DNA of 64,000 nt from Flavobacteriales bacterium UBA4110 (GTDB lineage Bacteria > Bacteroidota > Bacteroidia > Flavobacteriales > Weeksellaceae). The translations under genes were made by a program, and so were the position numbers. The stretch lies in contig DFXK01000011.1 in assembly GCA_002383165.1 (NCBI GenBank), forward strand, positions 243,251-307,250, written 5' to 3'. This document shows positions 57,335-64,000 of this stretch, one piece after another. Numbering within the stretch: position 1 is the stretch's first letter; each line of letters opens with the position of its first letter. Under the pieces are notes generated by a model. That model was not told where the DNA came from, ran no database searches, and saw nothing but the letters and a program-made list of their open reading frames with translations.

Positions 57335-58348
57335 TCAATCAATAATTAATGTCTCAATCTTAGCTTGCACTTCTTTACTCTTCAACCTTAAGATAATAAA
57401 ATACAATTCTGGAAACTGCAGTGCGATCTCATCCCAGCTTTGCGTCAGTTCATAAGCATTGTCAATGCCTTGTACCAGGCTAGCCATAAAATGCTGTTTA
57501 CGCTGAATCAAACCACGGAAACCATAAGCGCCCAAGACCTGAAGAAAACGCATCATTTTCATCCACTCAAAAGATTCTGCTAGGTTTTTTTTATCATCAT
57601 CATTCCAAAAGGAGAGATAATAATCCAGCATTTCCGCTTTGAATTCCTTTGTGAAATTCGCCTTAGCCTGAAAAAGAAAAGAAATCACATCGTAGGTTGC
57701 TGGACCTTCCATCGCAGATTGATAATCAATAAAGAAAATCTCATCATTATTATTCACTAAAATATTTCGCGACTGGAAGTCACGGATCATCAATGTCTTT
57801 GGCTTAAGATTAACAATGTTTTCAGAAATAAGTTTGAATTCTTTAAGCAATGTTGATTTATGATACTCAATTTCCAGCACATCCACTAGAAAGTTTTTAA
57901 AATAATAGAGATCGTGTGTGATGGGCAGATCATCATACTTTTCATATTCGAAGCTGTTGCGGAAGTCTGTTTTTCCCATAGTTTTCATCTGTAACTGAAA
58001 TAATTTTTCAAGGCTTTTCCGCACCAGTGATTTTACACGTTCACTTTGCCCTTCATTGGAAATTATTTCGGAAAGCGTTTTATCCCCAAGAAATTCCTGA
58101 ATGTAAAGTGTACTATCTGTATTGATTTTGAGGATTTTCGGTGTGTTAAGATTTAGCTCTTCAAATAGATGTGAGAAATAAAAAAATGCATTGTTTTCGC
58201 GGATATTTTCATTGTAGGTTACAACATACTTCTGCGTTCCTGACTGTCCGATATAATTGATTCTTGAAGACCCGCTTTGTGGCAGCGCTGTGAAAAAAGC
58301 TGCTTTTGCTTTTATAAATTCTTCAAAAAATTCCTGATGATTCTGCAT
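57335..58348 (-). CDS. APH-type phosphotransferase
   Basis: A 337-residue cytosolic kinase of the aminoglycoside-phosphotransferase fold. Seen: the N-lobe NENIRENNAFFYFSHLFEEL with IQEFLGDKTLSEII, and the catalytic loop LMIRDFQSRNILVNNNDEIFFIDYQSAMEGPATYD (in pieces near residues 189-225). The first part of the loop reads IRDFQSRN, Arg where most APH enzymes have His, while the Asp, Asn and the metal-binding FIDYQ are intact. In Bacteroidota such proteins phosphorylate sugars or small metabolites, including cell-wall sugars; true antibiotic resistance is not suggested. Its -7 element ends 4 bases before the ATG, so it is probably leaderless. It is divergent from xrtF. Confidence 0.87.
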   Translation of the reverse strand: MQNHQEFFEEFIKAKAAFFTALPQSGSSRINYIGQSGTQKYVVTYNENIRENNAFFYFSHLFEELNLNTPKILKINTDSTLYIQEFLGDKTLSEIISNEGQSERVKSLVRKSLEKLFQLQMKTMGKTDFRNSFEYEKYDDLPITHDLYYFKNFLVDVLEIEYHKSTLLKEFKLISENIVNLKPKTLMIRDFQSRNILVNNNDEIFFIDYQSAMEGPATYDVISFLFQAKANFTKEFKAEMLDYYLSFWNDDDKKNLAESFEWMKMMRFLQVLGAYGFRGLIQRKQHFMASLVQGIDNAYELTQSWDEIALQFPELYFIILRLKSKEVQAKIETLIID

Positions 58349-58352
58349 AAAA

Positions 58353-58360
58353 CAAAGTTA
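58353..58360 (-). promoter_or_regulatory. APH-type kinase promoter -7 element, 4 bases from the start codon
   Basis: On the minus strand TAACTTTG matches TAnnTTTG and ends 4 bases before the ATG (58346-58348), consistent with a leaderless mRNA. No TTG is evident. Confidence 0.5.
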
Positions 58361-58404
58361 ATTAATAATAGAATTTGAACCACGAAAAATTGTAATTTTA
58401 CTTT

Positions 58405-58935
58405 ATGAAAGATTTTCTTCCCGTTCTGAAGATTCTGCTGAGATTTGTGATTGTTTATATCGTTTTGGTATTGATATATCAATTTTATCTCAATTCCTAC
58501 TCTGCGGAGGTAGTAGATCCGTTTACGAGAAGTGTTGCGGAACAGGTGGCATCTTTCCAGTATTTTTTAGGTTTTCCGACGACTTTGGTAGACAGTATGA
58601 AACTGCACAGCATACTTTTTCAGACTTCTGGAAAATATACTACAAGGATGGTGGAAGGCTGTAATGTGATATCCGTTGTGATTCTTTATGCCGCTTTCAT
58701 ATTTGCTTTTTACAAAGGCTCCAAGACTTTTCTTTATGTGTTGGGAGGCATTTTTCTGTTACATATTCTCAATGTCTTAAGAATTGTACTGCTTAATATT
58801 ATTTTCCTAAAGTACCCCCAGTATGAAAAAATCGGACACGATTATATTTTTCCGGCCATCATTTATGGCGGCGTTGTCGTTCTGTGGCTGGTATGGATTC
58901 AGTTTTTTGCATTGAAAAGAGAAAAAGATGCTTAG
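58405..58935 (+). CDS. xrtF: Exosortase family protein XrtF
   Basis: Membrane transpeptidase of the exosortase/archaeosortase superfamily, subtype F, found in Flavobacteriia. 176 residues with five or six membrane helices, short for an exosortase. The catalytic triad is visible: MVEGCNVISVVILYAAFIFAF (Cys near residue 87), LNVLRIVLLN (Arg near 126) and GHDYIFPAIIYGGVVVLWL (His near 145). The substrates of XrtF are not well defined; no PEP-CTERM-like protein is visible in this window. The next gene overlaps by 8 bases and encodes its dedicated partner, as usual. Confidence 0.92.
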   Translation: MKDFLPVLKILLRFVIVYIVLVLIYQFYLNSYSAEVVDPFTRSVAEQVASFQYFLGFPTTLVDSMKLHSILFQTSGKYTTRMVEGCNVISVVILYAAFIFAFYKGSKTFLYVLGGIFLLHILNVLRIVLLNIIFLKYPQYEKIGHDYIFPAIIYGGVVVLWLVWIQFFALKREKDA

Positions 58936-59353
58936 ATGGATTTTAGTTTTAGCCGGTTTTATAGGGCTGATTGCAGTGCGCGGCTTGGAAGACAAGATTT
59001 TCTACGATCCATTTCTGGCTTATTTCAAGTCGGCAGATCAGTCTGCTTTATTCCCAGAGTTTTTGTGGGGAAAACTGATTTTCAGCTATCTTCTCAGATT
59101 CGGCTTGAACACTTTTTTTTCTTTGATAATCATTCATTCTATCTTCCAAAATAAACATTGGACAAAGCAAGCATTGGTATTAATACTTCTTGTTTTTGCC
59201 ATTACTTTTCCGATCTACTTGTATTGTATAAATGATGAGTTCCGATTCGGATATCTATTTTCTTTTTATGTGAGAAGATTTGTCATTCAGCCATTAACGC
59301 TGATTCTCGTTATCCCGATTTTTTATTACAGAAAAAAGATGATTCTGAATTAG
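58928..59353 (+). CDS. Exosortase F system-associated membrane protein
   Basis: A 141-residue membrane protein always found beside XrtF. Four or five hydrophobic helices (ILVLAGFIGLIAVRGLED, FSYLLRFGLNTFFSLIIIH, ALVLILLVFAITFPIYLY, FVIQPLTLILVIPIFYY). Between the first and second lies the family-typical EDKIFYDPFLAYFKSADQSALFPE in pieces, and after the third comes FRFGYLFSFYVRRFVIQP, both probably on the same side of the membrane. Its role in the exosortase system is unknown. It overlaps xrtF by 8 bases, suggesting coupled translation. Its stop codon shares bases with the stop of the opposite CDF gene. Confidence 0.9.
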   Translation: MLRWILVLAGFIGLIAVRGLEDKIFYDPFLAYFKSADQSALFPEFLWGKLIFSYLLRFGLNTFFSLIIIHSIFQNKHWTKQALVLILLVFAITFPIYLYCINDEFRFGYLFSFYVRRFVIQPLTLILVIPIFYYRKKMILN

Positions 59354-60351
59354 TTTTCCTGTGTGTGTTTATCTGGCTGCGAAATATTCTCACCATTCCA
59401 TTCTATTTTTTTTGTAAATGCTTGCTGGCGAACTGGGCAGTTATCAACCCGACAAATAGCACAAGAAGTGGGTTTGCAATCATCCATATGAAAATTGAAC
59501 TCCACTGTTCTATCGGTGTTTTTTGCAATTAGTTTAATGACTTCTTCCATCTCATCGTGAGCTGTTCTTAACTCGAAATACCAGGGCAAAGTAATGTGTG
59601 CATCTATATGGAGCCTGCTACCAAATTGCTGGATTTTCATATTATGAACATCAATCCATTCCGGTTTTCGATTTTTGTTAAGGAATTTAGCCAATCTTTC
59701 CAGCATTTCCGGATCGGCTTCATCCATTATTCCGCTCAATGATTTTCTAATGATTTTGTATCCGATAAACATGATATAGAATCCGAAAAATAAAGCTACA
59801 ACAGAATCAATCCAAACAATTTTTGTAAAATAAACCAAGACTAAGCTGAGCACAACACCCAAAGTTGTAATGGTATCAGACTGAAGATGTTTTCCAGAAG
59901 AAATCAAAACGATAGAATTCTCTCTTTTCCCTTTCTGAATCGAGATATATCCAATGATATAATTAATAATAGCTGTTGCTGCGATAATCCAAATTCCTAA
60001 ATCCAGTTTACTAAGAACTTTGCCGGAAATCAAACTGTTGGTTCCTTCATAAATGATCATCACACCGGCAATACTAATCAAAGAGCCTTCTATAGCTGAA
60101 GTCACAAACTCCACTTTTCCGTGTCCGTAAGGATGATTTTCATCTTTTGGTTTTGCGGCAAGATATAAAGAATAAAGCCCAAGAAAAGCACTAATGACGT
60201 TCACGATACTTTCCATAGCATCAGAAAATACGGCATCGGAATTGGTAAGTTTCCATGCGATTACTTTTCCAATGAAAAGAATAATACCGACAGCGGCGAT
60301 CCACTTCTGAAATGCAATGTTAGAATTTGTTTTTTTATTTATTGTTTTCAT
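59350..60351 (-). CDS. Cation diffusion facilitator transporter with C-terminal Cys cluster
   Basis: Inner-membrane proton-coupled exporter of divalent cations (zinc, iron, cobalt or similar), CDF family. 333 residues, six membrane helices. The metal sites are visible: SDAVFSDAMESIVN in helix 2, HPYGHGKVEF in the loop, SSGKHLQSDTITTLG in helix 5 (HxxxD), and the cytoplasmic domain (about residues 210-295) with MKIQQFGSRLHIDAHI. The C-terminus is unusual, with four cysteines in DDCKPTSCAICRVDNCPVR (spacing C-x4-C-x2-C-x4-C). Metal choice cannot be read with certainty. A terminator for asd lies upstream, so transcription of this gene must start between them or read through. Confidence 0.92.
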   Translation of the reverse strand: MKTINKKTNSNIAFQKWIAAVGIILFIGKVIAWKLTNSDAVFSDAMESIVNVISAFLGLYSLYLAAKPKDENHPYGHGKVEFVTSAIEGSLISIAGVMIIYEGTNSLISGKVLSKLDLGIWIIAATAIINYIIGYISIQKGKRENSIVLISSGKHLQSDTITTLGVVLSLVLVYFTKIVWIDSVVALFFGFYIMFIGYKIIRKSLSGIMDEADPEMLERLAKFLNKNRKPEWIDVHNMKIQQFGSRLHIDAHITLPWYFELRTAHDEMEEVIKLIAKNTDRTVEFNFHMDDCKPTSCAICRVDNCPVRQQAFTKKIEWNGENISQPDKHTQEN

Positions 60352-60355
60352 TGCT

Positions 60356-60389
60356 AAAAAAAGAATCTTCGAAATTTCGAAGATTCTTT
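60356..60389 (-). terminator. Intrinsic terminator of asd
   Basis: A perfect palindrome AAAGAATCTTCGAAA joined directly to TTTCGAAGATTCTTT (60360-60389), with a seven-base T-run on the minus strand. Confidence 0.85.
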
Positions 60390-60402
60390 AGATTTTGTTA
60401 GT

Positions 60403-61392
60403 TTAAACTAAGTTGTTTGCTACTAAGTATTCTGCAATCTGAACTGCGTTGGTAGCAGCACCCTTTCGGAGATTGTCTGCCACAATCCAGAGATTAAGAG
60501 TTTTTGGCTGTGAGAGATCTCGTCTGATTCTTCCTACAAAAACGTCGTCTTTTCCTTCAGAATATAAAGGCATTGGATATTCGTTATTTTTAACATTGTC
60601 CTGAAGAACAACGCCTGGAGTTTCAGAAAGAATTTTTCTTACTTCATCAAGATCAAATTCATTTTCGAATTCGATGTTTACGCTTTCAGAATGTCCCCCT
60701 TGTACCGGAACTCTTACCGCAGTTGCTGTGAGATTGAAAGTGTCGTCACCTAGGATTTTCTTAGGCTCTTTCATCAATTTAATTTCCTCTTTGGTGTAAT
60801 CGTCATCCGCAAAAACATCACAATGTGGCAATGCATTTTTGAAGATTTGGTAAGGATAAACTTTTTCGGGATTTTCGCCAGCTATTTCAGCATTCAATTG
60901 ATCTACGGCCGCTTTACCAGTTCCTGTAACGGATTGATACGTAGAAACTACAACTCTTTTGATATCATATTTTAGGTTCAGTGGATGAAGAACCATTACC
61001 AGCTGGATTGTAGAACAGTTTGGATTAGCAATGATTTTGTCTTCTTTTGTCAAAACATTAGCATTGATTTCCGGAACTACCAATTTTTTAGTCGGATCCA
61101 TTCTCCAAGCCGATGAGTTATCGATCACTACTGTTCCAACCTCCGCAAATTTTGGAGCAAATTCTAAAGAAGTTCCACCGCCGGCTGAAAAAATAGCGAT
61201 CTCGGGTTTGGCTGCAATAGCGTCGTCCATGCTAACGATCGTAAATTCCTTGTCCTTAAACTTAATCTTCTTACCAACAGATCTCTCCGATGCTACAGGA
61301 ATTAATTCGGTGATTGGAAGATTTCTCTCCTCCAAAACTTTCAGCATAACTTGTCCAACCATTCCGGTTGCGCCTACTACAGCTACTTTCAT
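60403..61392 (-). CDS. asd: Aspartate-semialdehyde dehydrogenase
   Basis: Reduces aspartyl phosphate to aspartate semialdehyde with NADPH, feeding lysine, methionine, threonine and diaminopimelate synthesis. 329 residues. Seen: VAVVGATGMVGQVMLKVLEER at the N-terminus (cofactor loop), IFSAGGGTSLEFAP, VIDNSSAWRM, IIANPNCSTIQLVM with the catalytic Cys near residue 127, STYQSVTGTGKAA, and VPVQGGHSESVNIEF with the catalytic His near residue 240. A 142-residue membrane-protein gene precedes it by 32 bases on the same strand and shares the transcript. A strong terminator follows. Confidence 0.97.
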   Translation of the reverse strand: MKVAVVGATGMVGQVMLKVLEERNLPITELIPVASERSVGKKIKFKDKEFTIVSMDDAIAAKPEIAIFSAGGGTSLEFAPKFAEVGTVVIDNSSAWRMDPTKKLVVPEINANVLTKEDKIIANPNCSTIQLVMVLHPLNLKYDIKRVVVSTYQSVTGTGKAAVDQLNAEIAGENPEKVYPYQIFKNALPHCDVFADDDYTKEEIKLMKEPKKILGDDTFNLTATAVRVPVQGGHSESVNIEFENEFDLDEVRKILSETPGVVLQDNVKNNEYPMPLYSEGKDDVFVGRIRRDLSQPKTLNLWIVADNLRKGAATNAVQIAEYLVANNLV

Positions 61393-61424
61393 TGTTTTAA
61401 ATTAATTAAAATTGTTAATAATAT

Positions 61425-61853
61425 TTATCCGAAAACTCTTGCCCAAGGAAATGCAAACACGAATAATGCGATTGCTACTAATCCTAATGACATCAATCGG
61501 ATTGTTAATGTGTCAGTGGTTTTGAATTTTTTGTTGACGATGGTCATTAGCACTGCTGCGATCAACATTGAGAATGGATGTTCCACATAAGTGAATCTCA
61601 GGTCAGCATTTTTCATTACTGCGCCCATGTCCAAACCTTTTGTAATTTTGGTTATCAACATTACGATTCCAATCAAAAACTGAACGTGAAAAAAGATCAT
61701 TGTGAACAAAGTTACTTTTCTGAATGCTTTGGAAATGTTACCGCTGTAACCAAACATTGTAACCAACAAAAGGATAAGAAATGCGGCTACAAGTAATAAC
61801 TCAAGATAAGCAAAACCTTTATGAGCGTGAAGTAGAATGTTATAAAATTCCAT
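61425..61853 (-). CDS. Four-helix membrane protein of unknown function
   Basis: A 142-residue integral membrane protein from ATG 61853 (MEFYNILLHAHKGFAYLELLL); an upstream Met 8 codons earlier gives a Lys/Asn extension and is less likely. Four hydrophobic helices: residues about 13-36, 48-70, 90-105 and 118-138. Histidines lie at helix ends: HAHKGFAYLELL, FFHVQFLIG and EHPFSMLIA, a placement that could bind haem, and relatives have been described as cytochrome-like, but no direct evidence exists. The family is common in Bacteroidota. It is followed 32 bases later by asd, and a -7 element (61875-61882) lies upstream. Confidence 0.72.
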   Translation of the reverse strand: MEFYNILLHAHKGFAYLELLLVAAFLILLLVTMFGYSGNISKAFRKVTLFTMIFFHVQFLIGIVMLITKITKGLDMGAVMKNADLRFTYVEHPFSMLIAAVLMTIVNKKFKTTDTLTIRLMSLGLVAIALFVFAFPWARVFG

Positions 61854-61874
61854 AGTCTGATTTTTTTTGATTAG

Positions 61875-61911
61875 CAAATATAGAAAAATCCCGACAGATT
61901 GCCGGGATTTG
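61875..61911 (-). promoter_or_regulatory. Promoter of the 4-TM protein gene and adjacent receptor terminator
   Basis: The minus-strand TATATTTG (61875-61882) matches TAnnTTTG, 21 bases before the ATG at 61853. It directly abuts a terminator hairpin for the Oar-like receptor gene, AAATCCCG/CGGGATTT (61886-61893 with 61903-61910), which is followed by a T-run on the minus strand. Confidence 0.65.
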
Positions 61912-61935
61912 AAGTATAATTAATATTAATTGAAA

Positions 61936-64000
61936 TTAGAAAATATATCTAACTCCAAACTGTCCTTGCCATCTAGAAGCAAGATCAGAAATATTGAATG
62001 CTTGGTTATCCTTAGGAGCTCTGAAAGTATAACCACCACCACCAGAAGTAGTATAAGTAATTAACTGATAAGCATTGTTAGATACGAAGTAGCTTTTCCC
62101 CCAATCTTTGTTAAGAAGATTTCCTACGTTGAAGATATCAAATGTCAATTGGAATCTGTGAACTCTGTCTTTGATAGTAATTCCCAAATCTTGAGTAATT
62201 CTCAAATCGAATTTGTGTTCCCAAGGTGTTCTAGCGCCATTTCTCTCAGCATATTGTCCTCTTCGAGTTCTTAAGTACGGATCTTGCTCAATGAAAGCAT
62301 CCAACGCAGCCCATTGTTGTGCAGCTGTAGCGGGATTAGATCCTGTCAATGCAACCAATTTAATTTCGCTTGCGTTTCTTGGTACATAAAGCAGGTCGTT
62401 AGAGAAAGCTCCGTCACCATTCACATCACCATTATATAAGTAAGTGAAAGGGGAACCAGATGTTCCTGCGTAGAACAAACTGAATCCAGTTGAGAAAGCT
62501 TTGTTTCTACCGTATTCTATTTTATAACCAGCACTTCCAATAGTTCTGTGTCTGATATCAAAGTTTGAGTTTGCAAGAGGAGGATTATTTGGACTTGTAA
62601 CTATTTGTGTAAACTCCCAGTTAGATAATGCAGTACTACTGTTACCATCATTAACGGAAGCAGATTGTCCATTAGTATAAGCAGCCATCAAATCTAATCC
62701 GAAACCGAATGATTTTTGTAATTGAGTTGTTAAGCTGTAAGTATAACCTCTACTTGAGTTACTCATTAGAATAACATTTGTAAAGTCGGTAGAGTTTACT
62801 CTCTGTCCCGCATAGTTAGGTCTTACATCTGCACCACCTGATAAAGCTGGATTGATGTTTCCATTACTTCCAGAGATATTGATATCAGAATATACGATGT
62901 TATTCATTGTTTTTGAAACCATACCTTCCAAAGTAGCATTGATTCCTCCAGGTAATTTGAAATCTCCTGCTAAATTGAATCTCAATACTTGAGGGATTTT
63001 GAAGTCATCACTTACTAAGTTAACCTCAGTGCGCTTAGATCCTGAACCCATGTTTTGTTGATTTTCGATATTTGGGTCGAATCCATTGCCACCGTTGATA
63101 GCCGTAGTTTTTGCATCAACAGTACCGAATAACATTCCGCTGTTTGTAAATTGGTTAGATAACCAAACGAAAGGTACTCTTCCGGTGAACACACCAGCAC
63201 CACCACGTAGTACTAGAGATCTGTCGCCGTTTACATTATAATTAAATCCAGCTCTTGGTGCCCACAATAATTGACCGCTAGGTGTATTGTCAGTTCTGTA
63301 TCCAGGGAAAGATGCTTCGATTTTTGGATTTCTCAAAGGCTTATCTCCAATGATTGGAACATCTAATCTGATACCATAAGTTAATCTAAAATTTTTGAAA
63401 ACCTCAGATTCTCCTTGAGCATAGAAACCTAATTGAGCCGCACTGAACTTAGCTTCAGGTCTTGGTTCGCCAGGAATAAGAGAATAAGTGGCTCTAACTC
63501 TCGCAGGTACATTGTTCAAATAATCTGCTACACTGTTGAAATCCCACCTACCATTTAGGTTGTTAATAAATAAGTTTCTGAAACTAAAGAATTCGTTATG
63601 AGTTCCTAAAGTAAATGTGTTTTTTCCAATATTCCATTTGAAGTTATCAGTAACTTCGAAAATAGTTTGATCTAATTCATTAGCAAATGAACTTCTTTGT
63701 GAGCCAAATTCTGCAGATGCTCCAGAAACTCCTCCAATATTCAAGATAGTAATTTGTGGGAAAGGACTTCCTGCTGTATCACGACTATCCTTGATAGATG
63801 AATATCCTAAGATTAAATTATTGGAGAAACTACTGTTAAAGTTACTTCTTAATTCAGCAACCAAACTACTTTGTTTGTTCGTGAATTTGTATGCATTATT
63901 TCCAAATCTGAAAAAGTTAGCACTTCTTGATAAGTTATCATCAAAGGCATCAATGTAGTTATAACGAAGAGTAAATTGGTGTTTGTCGTTGATGTTCCAG
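61936..64000 (-). CDS. Oar-like TonB-dependent receptor (partial, runs off right edge)
   Basis: C-terminal part, at least 687 residues, of a large outer-membrane receptor; the frame stays open to the window edge (NINDKHQFTLRYNYIDAF at the start), so signal peptide, carboxypeptidase-like domain and most of the plug lie outside. The visible part is barrel: LRYNYIDAF, GTHNEFFSF, LGFYAQGESEV, YGIRLDVPI, WAPRAGFNYNVNGDRSLVLRGG, FGFGLDLMAAYTNG, RHRTIGSAGYKIEYG, FDIFNVGNLLNKDWGKSYF and the terminal FGVRYIF. These match the Oar/TonB receptor group of Bacteroidota and myxobacteria; in some of these, Oar-like proteins bind small ligands or phage, but the ligand here is unknown. A terminator follows the stop. 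Confidence 0.9.
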   Translation of the reverse strand, partial: WNINDKHQFTLRYNYIDAFDDNLSRSANFFRFGNNAYKFTNKQSSLVAELRSNFNSSFSNNLILGYSSIKDSRDTAGSPFPQITILNIGGVSGASAEFGSQRSSFANELDQTIFEVTDNFKWNIGKNTFTLGTHNEFFSFRNLFINNLNGRWDFNSVADYLNNVPARVRATYSLIPGEPRPEAKFSAAQLGFYAQGESEVFKNFRLTYGIRLDVPIIGDKPLRNPKIEASFPGYRTDNTPSGQLLWAPRAGFNYNVNGDRSLVLRGGAGVFTGRVPFVWLSNQFTNSGMLFGTVDAKTTAINGGNGFDPNIENQQNMGSGSKRTEVNLVSDDFKIPQVLRFNLAGDFKLPGGINATLEGMVSKTMNNIVYSDINISGSNGNINPALSGGADVRPNYAGQRVNSTDFTNVILMSNSSRGYTYSLTTQLQKSFGFGLDLMAAYTNGQSASVNDGNSSTALSNWEFTQIVTSPNNPPLANSNFDIRHRTIGSAGYKIEYGRNKAFSTGFSLFYAGTSGSPFTYLYNGDVNGDGAFSNDLLYVPRNASEIKLVALTGSNPATAAQQWAALDAFIEQDPYLRTRRGQYAERNGARTPWEHKFDLRITQDLGITIKDRVHRFQLTFDIFNVGNLLNKDWGKSYFVSNNAYQLITYTTSGGGGYTFRAPKDNQAFNISDLASRWQGQFGVRYIF

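Noticed and set aside
1..64000. CRISPR arrays, rRNA operons, riboswitches, prophage or integrative elements
   Set aside because: No regularly spaced direct repeats, rRNA sequence, recognisable riboswitch, integrase or phage structural gene was seen; the only tRNA found is tRNA-Asn.

Overview
The window is chromosomal DNA from a member of the Flavobacteriia (Bacteroidota), most likely a Chryseobacterium-like Weeksellaceae. The DNA is AT-rich, Shine-Dalgarno sequences are weak or absent, and promoters carry the Bacteroidota -7 element TAnnTTTG. Typical flavobacterial proteins are present: Oar-like and other TonB-dependent receptors, type III glutamine synthetase, exosortase XrtF with its partner, a flavobacterial prolyl endopeptidase, DUF4296, class II PyrD and single-chain GlyS. 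No phage, insertion sequence, integrase, CRISPR array or rRNA is visible. Almost everything is core housekeeping; the accessory features are a metal-related receptor operon, dispersed intergenic repeats and one decayed gene.

Layout. 1-5.1 kb (mostly minus): folD (runs off the left edge), pgi, a small lipoprotein, a YdeI/DUF1905 protein, glyS. 5.2-9.8 kb (plus): an intergenic repeat, truC, pyrD, an outer-membrane beta-barrel receptor, a DUF2007 protein. 9.85-13.1 kb (minus): a putative metal operon made of a Cys-rich exported protein, an exported HMA protein, and a TonB receptor whose N-terminus is itself an HMA domain. 13.3-19.8 kb (plus): acyl-CoA dehydrogenase, msrB, SDR, SnoaL-like protein, tsaB, TonB receptor. 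19.9-31.2 kb: PQQ sugar dehydrogenase, glycosyltransferase, a 70-residue unknown, tRNA-Asn, rseP, a repeat, pirin, a pseudogene, a small outer-membrane protein, cydAB, prolyl oligopeptidase. 31.4-41.3 kb: a dolichol-phosphate-mannose-synthase-like enzyme, DUF4296 lipoprotein, tgt, lptF/G, birA (minus), rsfS, ftsH, LUD protein, cdsA, psd, alpha/beta hydrolase. 41.5-50.6 kb: lon, sufS, a repeat, sodA, then tatD-tcdA-rnpA-DUF4126 (minus), a TetR regulator and a serine hydrolase. 50.7-64 kb: DUF445, a large Bacteroidota protein (DUF6909-like), glnN, NlpC/P60 lipoprotein, a repeat, an APH-type kinase, xrtF and partner, a CDF transporter, asd, a 4-TM protein and an Oar-like receptor running off the right edge.

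Genes that plausibly work together: ftsH, lon and rseP in protein quality control; cdsA and psd in phospholipid synthesis; tgt, tsaB, tcdA, truC, rnpA and the tRNA in tRNA maturation and modification; cydAB, sodA and msrB in oxygen and redox handling; the 9.85-13.1 kb operon probably in copper or other soft-metal handling.

The points most worth a second look are: the HMA-TonB operon; a four-copy family of hairpin repeats in intergenic regions; four genes whose TAnnTTTG element ends exactly 4 bases before the start codon, suggesting leaderless mRNAs; a Tgt lacking its zinc cysteines; and palindromes at the lon and DUF4126 starts.
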